64,000 nt of DNA. It comes from Ehretia macrophylla. Taxonomy: Eukaryota > Streptophyta > Magnoliopsida > Boraginales > Ehretiaceae. The notes under the pieces were generated by a model. The model did no database searches and had not been told where the DNA came from. It was given only the letters and a program-made list of their open reading frames with translations. Shown here piece by piece: positions 11,227-23,269 of the stretch. Position 1 is the stretch's first letter; each line of letters opens with the position of its first letter. Made by a program: the position numbers and the translations under genes. The stretch is from NCBI GenBank assembly GCA_037974665.1, contig CM075766.1, positions 52,212,569-52,276,568 on the forward strand, in the 5' to 3' direction.

Positions 11227-14043
11227 TGTGATAACCCGAACCCGGCATGCATTTATTAGCACTTGACTGCATTTGATTAAATGTTTAATTAGTTAAATCA
11301 TCTAATTTTCACTGTTTTGCTATTTCTTTTAGAAGAATTCGAAAATGATTTATATTAATTGATTAAAAGATTATTACCTATTTCTAATAATTGTAGTAAT
11401 TGAATTTATTCTCTTGTGATTAATTAAGTGTCATCTTAAATGTTAATATTTAATTGCACTTGATTACATGTTTACATTTATTTGTTCATTTGTAACTTAA
11501 CATTAACTTTATAATTCTTTAAAATATTCTAGGAATAGTTAAATTAATTGATTTTAAATGAATATTGATTACTTTGACTATTTTGATTATTTTAAAAATC
11601 GGTTTTAATTTTCTTGCATTAAATTACTCGGTTTTCAATTTAATGAGAAAAGTAAATCCGAGCCGGAGTTAATTTTAAACTATTCTACTTTTCAAAGAAT
11701 TAGAGTTTTATATTATTGTTCATCACTTTATTAGCGATCGATTAGTGACCGTTCGATCGTAGAATTTCAAAATAAGAGTTAGAGAAATATTTTTCGGATT
11801 TAGTGAAAAATGTTTTTAGCTTAATTTAACTAGTTTTAGTTGTTTTTCATTTAATTGCATTGTTTTAACATGGATTGGAATTAATGGCATCAAAATAAGT
11901 TTATTTGACTATTTTTAATTAAAGTTTGATTTTGTAAAAGATCAAAATGCCCCTTGTCACCTAATAAATAATAAAACAATGCAAAAATCAAACAAAACAA
12001 AATGCCAAATGACCATTTTGTCCTAGCCTTGGCCGAAGCTTCAAGGGGAGAAAAAGAAAAAGATTTTCTTGCATTTTCTTCTACAATTGCGCGTGGAATT
12101 GCTCGGGGGTCGTGGCTCGGGTCCTTGCGGGTCTTGGTCTTCAATCTCTGTGAGGGTTTTCACGCTTTTGTGCATTTTATTACGAATTTGATTTTTGAGT
12201 CAATTTTTCAGATACGATATTTATCGGGTTATAATGCCTGTTGTTGCTTGAAATAGCTTGCTTAAGGTTCGTAGAGCATTGTTTGATAGTTATTTAGTAA
12301 ATTTTACGATTGAAAACGCGTATTTGAAATTGGGGAAAAAATGAATAGTGAATTATGAATAGTAAACCCTAGAATTTCGGATTTCGATCCGAATTGCGAT
12401 TGATTAATTTGGATAGGTGCCATTAGTGATAGAAAGATAAAATATGAAATAAAAATGGATTGGCCTTTGTTAAAATTGGAAATTAGACAAAGATACGTAA
12501 AGGGGCCGTTTGACCAAAAGTTGACTGAGCTCAAATTGAGTTGGGGGTTTCGTAATTGAGGGCATGGAAGTACTTTTGGCGTTGTTGTGGCGTTGATTGA
12601 ATGACCGGTTAGCATAGCTGCAGTTCAAACGCAGTAGGTGGACTTTCCGGTCTCGGGTGAGAAAGTGAAGTTTAGAGACATAGAAACGTGCCTTGTAGTG
12701 CCTGAGTAAATGTAGTGAAATCGGTTTCCTAATCCTGTAGCTCGTTTGCTTGTAATTGTCCTTGGAAGTTGGGGTTGAATAGTGATATTTGTTGTTTTCG
12801 TGTTTGAACTGCCGTTACTTATTTAAATGTTGTTATTGTTACTTATTATTGCTTGTTATGCTTGAAAAGTTAGTTGAATGCTAGTATGGATTGTGATTGC
12901 TTGTTATCTCGTTTGTTGTCACTAGTTTGTATTGTTGTGCTATCGCTCGTTTATTGCCTTGTATCGAGTCTTGTATTGCATAGTATCTCGCGTGTGAGTG
13001 ATGGGCCTCTCTGGGTAGCCTCGGGTTGCCAGTGTTGGTTGCTCTAGCTCTGCTGCTATTCCCTTTCTCGCTTGGGTTGCCTCCCAGGGAGATTTGGGTC
13101 GTAGATTGATGTATACTTCCGGGGTATTCCAAACTGGTGTTATAAGGTGGATGCGCGCTTATTGTCATCGTTGTCAACATCAAGCTCGAGGTTGATGTAT
13201 AACTCGTGAAATGGTACATTGCTCGTATGAGTGAACCACAGCCTTCATAGTGTGGTATAGCTTTAAAGGGCTGTGTTAATGCTTTCTTGGTTGTTTATAG
13301 TATTGTTGTTTGTATTGAATGTTTCCTTATTGTCTTTATTGCTTAACTGTGTTTATTTGCATTGCACGATTTTCTTTCTCTCCAACTCGATATCTGTCTC
13401 GCCCTCACTGAGTATACGTGTTGTGTATACTCACTCCTCACCACCACATTTCAGGAAATGCCATGTTAGCTGGAAAGTTCGTGATTATGTGTTAGTTCGG
13501 GCCTGAAGAGTTGTCTTGCGTGCTTTGTGGCTTGAGCTGTCAAAGATGTAAATGTGTATGTTCATATGTTGTATGTAATTATTGTTAAAAGAAATGTAAT
13601 TTAATCTAGCTAAGTAGTTGAGGTAGATTGATAAGTTAGATATGTATTCAGTAGTGTAGTTAACCTCGATGCATGTTGTAATTGTCTAAAGAAAAGAGTG
13701 AGAATGGTATGATAGTATATTTTGTGCAGTAGATTAGTATGGATTAAGTGTCAAGCTTGAATATTCTTGTAAAAGATGTAAATAGATAGGTTAGTTTTGA
13801 ATTGAAAATGTATAATATATGTTGTGTTAGTTGTTGAGAACCAAGGCTCGGATGGCCTTGATGTGGTTGAATGTTTGGACATTGTACTGGTCCACTTATA
13901 TGTTGTCTCAGGTTTTTACATTTCGCCTAGAAACAGGGGAGACTCCGTCCGTTTTCCCTGAAAATTTATGCCCGGGTTTGGTTTGGGTTGTGATTAGATG
14001 GATCGTTAGAACTCCCGGTCTCGAGAGGGATCGGGGTGTTACA
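11227..14043 (+). repeat. E3 3' LTR
   Basis: 2817 bp, TGTGATAACC to GTGTTACA, nearly identical to 6480-9297. The donor-like CTCTGTGAGGG is near 12145-12155, the inverted repeat at 13410-13432 and the acceptor-like TTTCAG at 13449-13454. The frame 13273-13506 (77 codons) runs through the inverted repeat and ends in ...YVLVRA; its counterpart in E3's other LTR has the same length. Confidence 0.93.
13410..13432 (+). promoter_or_regulatory. Conserved LTR inverted repeat (E3 right)
   Basis: Perfect 8-base arms GAGTATAC and GTATACTC with a 7-base loop, 17 bases before the acceptor-like TTTCAG. Confidence 0.7.
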
Positions 14044-16041
14044 CTATGGTTCACTCATACGAGCAATGTACCATGCGATTCGATTCCACGAGCATTACAT
14101 CAATCTCGAGCTTGATGTTGACAACGATGACAATAAGCGCGCAACCACCTTATAACATCCACTGGTGTACTCCGGAAGTACCCCGACACATCTACGACCC
14201 AAACCTCCCAGGGTGGTACCCCTAGCGAGAATGGGAATAGGACACGGAGCTAGAGCAACCAACCCTGGCAGCCTGAGACTGCCTAGAGAGGCCCATCACT
14301 CACATGCCTGACACTATGCAATGTAATACGAGATACAAGCAATAAATGAGCAATAGCACGAAAGTGCAGATTAATGGCAATAAACAAGATATCAAGCATT
14401 TACAATCAACTTTAGCATTCAATTAACTTTTCAAGCATGATTATCATTAACTTCATCCAGAACATCAACTAGACACGTAATAGCAGTTCAAGCACGAAAA
14501 TGTCAAATATCACTATTCAATCCCTAACTTTCAAAGGCAATTACGGACAAACGAGCTACAGGATTAGGAAACCGATTTCACTACATTCACTTAGGCGCTA
14601 CAAGACACATTTCTATATCATTAAACTTCACTTTTTCACCCGAAGCCCGAAAGCCCACCTACTGCGTTTGAACTACAGCTATGCTAACCGGTTATTCAAT
14701 CAATGCCACAACAGCACCAAAAGTGCTTCCATGCCTTCAATAGCGAAACCCCTAACTCAATTCGAGCACGGTCAACTTTTGGTCAAACGGCCCCTTTCTG
14801 TTTCTTTGTCTAATTTTCAATTTTAACAAAGGTCGGTCCGTTTTTATTGCACATTTTATCTTTCTATTATTAATGTCACCCATCCAAATCAAGAAATCGC
14901 AATTCAGATCAAAAATCCAAAATTCTAGGGTTTTACTATTCATATTCTTGCCTAAATTCAATTTGCATTTCTAATTGTAAAAATCGCTAAATAACTAACA
15001 AGCAATGCTCTACGAACCCTAAAGAGGCAATTCCAAGTAATTTCAAGCATTATAACGCATTAAATATCAAATCTAAGAAATTGAATCAAAAATCAAATTT
15101 GAATATAAATGCACAAAAATGTGAAAACCCTCACAGAGATTGACGAGGAAAACCCGCAAGGACCCGAGCCACGACCCCCGAGCAATTCCACGCATGATTG
15201 TAGAAGAAAATTGAAGCAAAAATATTTTTTTTCTCTCTTGGATGCATTCGGCCAAGCAAGGGACAAAATGGGCATTTTTAGATTTGTTTTGTTTTGATTT
15301 TTGCCTTGTTTTATTTATAAAAGATGACAAAGGACATTTTGGTCATTTTGCAAGATCAAGCTTAAGTGAAAATATGGTCAACAAGCTCATTTCGATGACA
15401 TTTAATCTATTCCAAGTTAAAACAATGCAATTAAATGAAAAACAACTCAAACTACTTAAATTAAGCTAAAAACATTTTTCACTAAATCCGATGAATATTT
15501 TTCTAACTCTCATTTTCGAAATGCTACGATCGAACGGTCAATAAGCGATCGCTAATCAAATGATGAGCAATAATATAAAACTATAATTTTTGAAAAGTAG
15601 AATAGTAGAATAATTTAAAATTCACTCCGCCTCAGAGTTACTTTTCTCATTTAATTTAAAACCGAGTAATTTAACGCAAGAAAATAAAACCGATTATTAA
15701 AATAATCAAAACAATCAAAATAATCAATATTCATTTAAAAATAAATAATTTAACTAGTTCTAGAATATTTTCAAGAATTATGATATTAATGCTAAGATAT
15801 GAATAAACAAGTTAATATAAACACGTAATCAAATGTAATTAAAGATTAACATTTAAGATGATACTTAATTAAATACAAGAGAATAAATCCATTTACTATA
15901 ATTAATAGAAATAGGTAATAATCTTTTAATTGATCAATATAAAACTTATTAAATGCTTCCAAAAGAAATACCAAAATAGTGCAAAATGGTTGATTTAACT
16001 AATTAAACATTTAATTAAATGCAGTCAAATGCTATTAAATG
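14044..16041 (-). repeat. E1 3' LTR, middle piece
   Basis: Reverse-complement LTR text matching 28025-30020 in the E1 5' LTR. It begins with the CTATG duplication made by E3 and ends at AAATG (16037-16041), the duplication made by E4. The remaining 28 bases of the LTR lie across E4 at 25550-25577. Open frames in this piece, such as 14500-14826, are antisense to the LTR and not supported as genes. Confidence 0.92.
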
Positions 16042-18329
16042 TGTCACGCCCCGACCCGACCCAGCAAAAGGCCAAGCCCGGACCCGACACACGGACGGAG
16101 TCTACTCTGTACCGCGGACGATCCGAAAACCCTAAAATCAATATAATACTTGCGAAAGCCATATAATAATCAAAACAAGCCAACTTTCTTTAAAAACATA
16201 CATTTCTTATTATCCAACTTTCCAAACCAAAAATGATATGCATACTACACAAGTATTTATGCCACTAATCAATTCCATTAGCATGCATTTTCTTACTAGT
16301 CACAAGAGTATAAGTTATAACTTTACATTCTTCCAACTTATACAACATAAGACCGTAGAGGCCTCAAACTAGAAAATACATACAAGGCTACAAGCCTCAA
16401 AATTAAGCGACATCCAAGCAATATACATAACAAGCAAGGCTCGCACAAAATCTGGTAACCAACCACCAGCAAAGTAGAGAAGTGCTATCACGGAAACACC
16501 TCCACCTGCTCCTCCTCCTCCTCCTCTATTACCTCGATAGGGTCTGCTTCAACTACTCTTATAAAAATATAGTATAGAGAGGAATGAGCAAAAACTATTG
16601 CTTAGCGAGGGCAATTGGTCTCAAGGACGGAGATAAGAGGAGTATGCAATGCAATTAGCCAAGCAATGCATACAATTATCATTTAAAGACACAAACAAGT
16701 CAATATTATAACAAGGCAAGCATTAAAGACTATAAACATTCATTCAAAGGATACGGTACTCTTTTCACGAGCAACTTTCATTCAAGAATTCGATGACGAC
16801 GCGCCGGCCCAAACCACCTTATAACACCAGTTTGGAATACCCCGGAAGTATCCATCAACCTACGACCCAAAACTCCCTGGGAGGCAACCCAAGTGAGAAA
16901 AGGGAATAGTAGCGGAGCTAGAGCAACCAACACTGGCAACCCAAGGCTACCCAGAGAGGCCCATCACTCACACGCGAGACACTATGCAATGCAAGACTCG
17001 ATACAAGGCGATAAACACGCGATAAAGCCACACGTGGGAGAATAACAAAGTAGGTTACTCTCGCACGCAATAGCAGCAATTGATAAGCAATTCAATCCAA
17101 AACAACTCAAACAAGTATTTCAAGCAACCCTAAGCATTCTATAGGCATAAAGTCAAGAAAACAAGCAAAAACACAAATCGGCCCCAACTATCAAAACACT
17201 ACCATTTCCAAACGAGCCACGAGTTCTAGAAACCGACTTCGCCAACCCTCCTAGGTCACCATAAGGCACGTCTAAAGACCCCGGAACCTTACTTTACCCT
17301 AGAATTCGCACAAAGACCCGATTTCCCCCTTTCTCGTTTGAACTACAACTATACCAACCAAACACCCAACCAACACCATAATCGCACCAAAAGTGCTTCC
17401 ATGGCCTCCTGATACAATGCCAACACGCAAAATGAGAAAACGCTAAAGTCGACCTAAACGACCCCGACTTTCCAAAAGGCATAATTCTCATTTTTTTCCA
17501 TTACGCAACCCAAACAAACCATGCATTTAGGCATTCTAGCACACCTAGTATAATTCTACATCAACGGACAGCATAACGGAACAACTTCATCGTTCCAAGG
17601 GTTTACTATTCATAAAACACTATTCAACACCCAAATTTAATTGCAATCTCAACATTTAACTGCAGAAAATGTTAAAAAGCTATAAATACACGTTCTACAA
17701 TAGCCAAGGAACATTCTAGAAGCATCAAAACGCTTTAAACAATAATCTACGGATAAAATCTAAAAATTGCAAAGTTGATACACTAAACATTTAAATGCGC
17801 AAATAGCATGCTTCCCTCACCTCAGGTACTCCTAGTCGCTAGGAAAACAACGCTAGTCACCTCGGAAACCACCCCGCACGAGCTCACGCGAAGATTGATC
17901 GATTGAAAGGTTGAAATCTTTTTTTTTCTTCTTGGAAGCTCACGGCCTGGGCTGCTGTTTAGCTGCTATTTTTTTTCTTTATTTCCAAAGTTAAAAGCTT
18001 ATTTAAATGCTAAGTGGTCAAATGGTCAAAAGCCTAGGTCAAACCACTTAAAACTTGGTCAAAGGCCCTTATTTTGTGCATTTTAAAGCCATTTTAGTTA
18101 AGAAAAGATTAATTAAAGCTAGCAACAATTAAAATATAAAATTTAAGTCATCTAAATACTAGTTTCACTATTTGCTGAGGACTAGAAACCGTTCTCTAGC
18201 TATCGCTCCCTAAATGCAATGCACGTTGCGATAGCGAGAAAGTAACAATTAATTCACAAAGAATTTAAGGAAATATAAATTTCAAAATAATAAACAAGGC
18301 ATTTTCACATTCCGGGCTCGGGTATTACA
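16042..18329 (-). repeat. E4 3' LTR
   Basis: 2288 bp. On the minus strand it begins TGTAATACCCGAGCCCGG and ends GGGTCGGGGCGTGACA. It shares the E1/E3 block with AGAGAGGCCCATCACTCAC (about 16954-16972). The inverted repeat is at 16586-16603 and an acidic open-frame tail at 16488-16556. A donor-like GAGGTGAGGG (minus strand) is at 17814-17823. Confidence 0.93.
16488..16603 (-). other. LTR inverted repeat plus acidic frame tail (E4 3' LTR)
   Basis: On the minus strand, arms GAGCAA-type and TTGCTC-type (16586-16591 and 16598-16603, with one G-T pair) are followed by a frame reading VVEADPIEVI, then six E, then QVEVFP and stop at 16488-16490. The partner LTR has three E at the same place, a length change of whole codons. 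No ATG opens this frame nearby. It has the same position as the acidic frame in the E5/E6 LTRs. Confidence 0.55.
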
Positions 18330-18342
18330 CCCTCTCCCCCTT
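18330..18342 (-). other. Polypurine tract of E4
   Basis: On the minus strand AAGGGGGAGAGGG lies directly before the 3' LTR and overlaps the stop codon of pol (TTTTAA). Confidence 0.85.
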
Positions 18343-21300
18343 AAAACAATTGCGCCCACGCAATTCTTACCTGGTCAACAAACAACTCCGAATACTGATC
18401 TCGAACTTGGTCATCTCTTTCCCAAGTCGCTTCCTCAAACCCATGATGATTCCATAGAACCTTTACTAACAGAATACTCTTTCTGCGAAGCTCCTGAACT
18501 TTCCGATCCACAATTCGAATCGGTTTCTCTTCATAAGACAACTTCTCTTCAATCTGCAAAGGCTCTGGTTCAAGTACAGGTGAAGGGTCTGGATGGTACT
18601 TCTTCAACATAGACACATGGAACACATCGTGCTGTCTCGACAAGCTCGGAGGCAAAGCTAACCGATAAGCCAAAGGACCTACCTTTTCGGTGATCTCATA
18701 CGGACCCACATATCTGGGACTAAGCTTCCCGCTCTTACCGTGCCGAATCAATCCCTTCTGTGGAATAATCTTAAGAAACACCCAATCTCCCAAATCAAAC
18801 TCAAGATCCCGACGGTGCTTATCCGCATAACTCTTCTGACGACTCTGAGCTGTAAGCATACGTTGGCGAATAAGGTGAAAATTATCTACCATCTTAATCA
18901 TCTCAGGTAACACAGTCGGATTAATTGTTCTCATCTCTCCAACCTCTTCCCAATATAACGGGGATCTGCATTTCCGACCATACAACGCCTCGTAAGGAGC
19001 CATACCTATAGTAGATTGATAACTATTGTTGTAGGCGAACTCCGCTAAAGGCAAAAACTTATCCCAGTTCTTCCCAAAGTCAAGCACACATGCCCGAAGC
19101 ATGTCTTCCAAGATCCTGATAGTTCTCTCAGACTGGCCATCAGTTTGTGGATGATATGCAGTGCTGAAGCTCAACTTAGTTCCCATGGCCTCTTGCAACT
19201 TCTGCCAAAAACGAGATATGAATCTGGGATCCCTATCTGACACTATACTCTGTGGCACACCATGCAATCTCACAATATTAGCAACATAAAGCTCAGCTAG
19301 CTTATCAAGGCTATCCTGTTTGTTCACGAGAATAAAATGTGTAACTGTAGTCAAGCGGTCCACAACAACCTAAACAGAATCACATCCTCTCAGAGATCTA
19401 GGAAGATCGGTCACAAGGTCCATTGTTATATGTACCCAGTTCCATTGCGGAATCGACAACGGCTGTAGAAGTCCGGCTGGCCTCTGATGCTCAACTTTAA
19501 CCCTCTGACAAGTCAAACATCTGGATACATACCCAACAATCTCCCTCTTCATATTGTTCCACCAGAAGTGTTGTTTCAAATCTTTATACATTTTAGTACT
19601 GCCCGGGTGAATTGTATATCTCGAATTATGTGCCTCGGACAGAATCTCATTCTTCAAAGTCGGATCATCAGGAACACATACTCTATCCTTGAACCTGAAG
19701 ATACCATCTGCATGTAATTTAAACTCTGACTCTCCCCCTTTAGCTTTTTCTTGGATCTTCAAGAGGTGAGGATCAGTCTTCTGAGCCTCTCTGATCTGTG
19801 CTAGCAACCCTGACTGAATCTGCAAACTAGCAAATCGAATCCCTACCTCAGTAGCTTCTGGTTTCCATGAACAAATTTCTTCCAAAGTCTCCCAATCCTT
19901 GATAATCAAGCTTGCAACAGTAGCCTTTCGGCTCAAAGCATCAGCAACAACATTTGCCTTACCTGGCACGTAGTTAATAGAACAGTTGTAACCACTCAAT
20001 AGCTCTAGCCACCTCCGCTGCCTCATATTAAGATCCTTCTGTGAAAACAAATACTTGAGACTCTTGTGGTCAGTAAAAATTTCAAATCTGCAACCCCACA
20101 AGTAGTGACGCCACTTCTTCAAAGCAAACACAACTGCAGCTAACTCAAGATCATGTGTAGGGTAATTGACTTCATAAGGTTTCAACTTCCTCGAAGCATA
20201 AGCAATCACCTTACCATTCTGCATTAAAACATAGCCCAATCCTTCCTTAAATGCATCACTGTAGACAACGAAGTTCTCTGTTCCCTCAGGTAAAGCTAGT
20301 ATAGGAGCTGTAGTTAGTCTCTTCTTCAATTCTTAGAAACTGGATTCACATTTAGCATCCCAGTTGTAAGCAACTTTCTTCCGAGTCAACTGGCTCAAAG
20401 GTCCAAAAATTTTGGAAAAGTCTTTAACAAATCTCCGGTAGTAACCTGCCAATCCAAGAAAACTCCGAATCTCAGACACCGACTCAGGTCTCTTCCAAGA
20501 TGAAACAACCTCAATCTTAGCTGGGTCCACTGAAATTCCTCGATCTGAAATGATATGGCCTAGAAAAGATATCTGATTCAACCAGAACTCGCACTTACTG
20601 AATTTAGCAAAAAGCTTGTTTTCCTGCAAAGTCTGTAGCACAATCCTCAAGTGTTGCTCATGTTCAGCCTCATTCTTCGAATACACTAAAATGTCGTCAA
20701 TAAAGATCACGACAAACTGATCAAGGTAAGGTCGAAAAACTCTCTGCATCAAGTCCATGAATGCGGCTGGTGCATTCGTCAAACCAAACGGCAAAACAAC
20801 AAATTCATAGTGACCATATCTAGTCCTGAAAGCCGTCTTCGGTATATCGTCACTCTGTATTCTAAGTTGATAGTAACCTTGCCTCAAGTCAAATTTGGTG
20901 TAAACACTTGCACCCTGCAACTGGTCAAACAATTCTTCAATCAACGGCAAGGGGTATTTGTTCTTAATCGTGACTTGATTAAGTCCCCTGTAATCAATGC
21001 ATAACCGTAGCGTGCCATCTTTCTTTCTCACAAACAACACAGGCGCACCCCACGGCGAAGAACTAGGTTGTATAAACCCTTTCTCAAGCAAGTTCTGAAG
21101 CTGAATTTTTAACTCCTGAAGTTCAGCCGATGCCATTCTATAAGGACTCCTAGAAATTGGCGCAGTGCCTGGCACAAGATCAATCACGAACTCAATCTCC
21201 CTATCCGGTGGTAAACCCGGTAAATCCTCGGGAAATACACCAGGGAAGTCTTTAACAATCGGAACCTCATTCAAACTCAACTTATCAGTAGGCTGATTGA

Positions 21301-22957
21301 TCAAATAGGCTAAGTAAGCTTCACAACCCCTATTCAACAATTTAGAAGTCTTGAACGCTGATAAAAGTGGAATTCGGGCAGCCCTGCAGTTCCCAACAAT
21401 CTCTAGTACTGGTAGGTCAGGAACCTGAAGATGAACGACCTTTGTTTTACAATCCAACTGAGCATAATACTTTCCCAACCAGTCCATTCCCAAAATGATT
21501 TCAAAGTCACGGAATGGCAATATAATTAAATCAGTAGGAAATTTACGATTCTCAATGCATATATCACAAGATTTGCAAATAGACTCAGTAACAAATTTTG
21601 CACCCAAAGGCATACTAACTTCAACTTCATGAGGCAATTTATCAATGCAAACATTCACAGATCGTGCACATGCAGGAGTTATAAACGAATGTGTAGCTCT
21701 GGGATCAATCAAAACTTTAACTGGCTGAGTATTGAGAAGAAAGGTACCTTCCACAATAGCTGTAGTATCGGGCAGCTCCTCCGCATCTAGTGCAAAGACC
21801 CTAGCCTGAACTCTCTGTGCTGGACGTGCACCTGCAGCCCTATTCTGAACACCTTGGCCTCCACCACGGCCCTGAACATTATTATACTTAGGGCAATCTC
21901 TCACCCTATGATCATCACTGCCACAACCTGTACATTTACCATTCTTCCTCCAACAGTTAGCCTCAATATGCCCTGATCGATTACAATAATTACACTGCTG
22001 ATTTTTCCTAACTGCAGTGTTTCCCGTAGGTGCTGGGGCTCTGGCGGTAGTTGGAACTGTAGCTCCCTGCTGGGGTCTAGTCACAACTGGCCTAGCCTGA
22101 ATCTGCTGCTGTGGCTGATACAGACGTTGCTGAGGAACCTGTGCAGAAGACTGATACTGCCTCGGCTGACTCTGGATGCTCTGGCCCAAATACTGCTTCT
22201 TACTCGGCTGACTGCTCTCAGCTATCATCTCAGCCTTCCATTTCTCAAACTTCGAGGCTGCCTGAAATGCCTCGGGAAAAGTAGTGTAGGTCTGCCCAGT
22301 CAAATGCAACTGTATGTCCATTCTTAGCCCACGGACAAACCTATGAATCATCCTCCTAGCCAGCCGTACCAACTCGGGCATATACCTCGACAGGCTAACA
22401 AACCTAGACTCGTACTGTGCAACAGTCATATTTCCCTGTTTCAGGGCCACAAACTCGTCTTCCCTCCTTTATATAGCCATCTCGGGAATATACTTGTCCC
22501 AAAACTCGCTTACAAAATCATCCAACAAATGTGGTACATCCTCACAATCCCACCTCGTCCTGACAGTATTCCACCACTGCTCTGCATCACCCTCAAATAA
22601 GAATGACGCATAGTCTATTCTTGCCTCATCGGTGTACCTCAAAGCGGTGAAAATCTTCTCAACTCGATTAATCCATCTCTCGGTCGCCTCATCATCCGGC
22701 TCTCCGAAGAACTTTCCCGGCTCGTGCCTCAGAAATTTCTTTAGCTGGTTATTCTCAACTCTGTACCCCTGTCCACCAGGATTAGCTTGATTTCCCTGGG
22801 GATTATTCTTGTCTTGCCTCTGCTCATGCAGTACCTGTGTGATCCGGTCTACTGCAGTAGTCATAGTAGCCATAAACTGCTCAGGCAACGGCTGTTGACC
22901 TTGTTCTGCTGCCTCTTCATCTGATCCTATACCTTGAGTACCACGACGTGGCGGCAT
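18341..22957 (-). pseudogene. E4 gag-pol region
   Basis: This region encodes the structural and replication proteins of E4. Gag starts at MPPRRGTQGIG (22957) and carries two zinc knuckles near 21890-22000 ([14 protein letters not shown] and [14 protein letters not shown]). The protease region follows near 21640-21740 (LID...[10 protein letters not shown]). Reverse transcriptase is about 20650-21150 with [27 protein letters not shown] and FIDDILVYS. RNase H is about 20000-20320 ([31 protein letters not shown]). The integrase zinc domain is near 19490-19620 and its core runs to about 18950 ([26 protein letters not shown]). A chromodomain-like end lies at 18400-18530 ([14 protein letters not shown]). 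The last codons R-I-A-W-A-Q-L-F meet the polypurine tract. It is broken in about three places and is not expected to make a full product. Confidence 0.92.
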
Positions 22958-23249
22958 AGTAGCAATTCACAATAGCTGGCAACATTTAAAAGCAGTTTAT
23001 AGACAGAAATATAGCACATAAGATTAGATAACACTCAAGTCAGTAACAATCCAATATTCTATCACACAATTCACATAAGACAAGTTTAACTTGCCAAACT
23101 ATTTCACATAAACACATAAACATTCCAAGTTCACAAAGTCATGCTAGAACATTTTCTTTTCATTTAGCAATCATACATAAACACTTTAGCATTTTAGACC
23201 TTTACCCCACATACCGAGAATCATATCCCGGCTCATGCAAGACTATCAT

Positions 23250-23261
23250 GCTCTGATACCA
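23250..23261 (-). other. Primer binding site of E4 (tRNA-iMet)
   Basis: TGGTATCAGAGC on the minus strand, eight bases after the 5' LTR end. Confidence 0.88.
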
Positions 23262-23269
23262 CCGAAAGA

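Larger units (their letters stand above)
6480..14043 (+). mobile_element. E3: complete non-autonomous gypsy element (LARD-like)
   Basis: A 7564-bp element with two nearly identical LTRs (6480-9297 and 11227-14043), a primer site two bases after the left LTR, a polypurine tract directly before the right LTR, and the 5-bp target duplication CTATG at 6475-6479 and 14044-14048. The internal 1.9 kb has no recognisable gag, protease, reverse transcriptase or integrase. It is structurally whole for a large retrotransposon derivative and must have used enzymes of another element. E4 is a candidate partner because primer site, polypurine tract and the last pol codons agree. It lies inside the LTR of E1. 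Confidence 0.92.

Noticed and set aside
13273-13506. 77-codon LTR frame ending ...YVLVRA, also at 8527-8760 and, changed, at 1916-2131
   Set aside because: Kept as a note only. The stop is shared among copies but amino-acid changes are frequent, so coding is not supported as it is for the E5/E6 frame.
19487-22600. Plus-strand open frames across the E4 gag-pol region
   Set aside because: Antisense shadows of the pol and gag codons.
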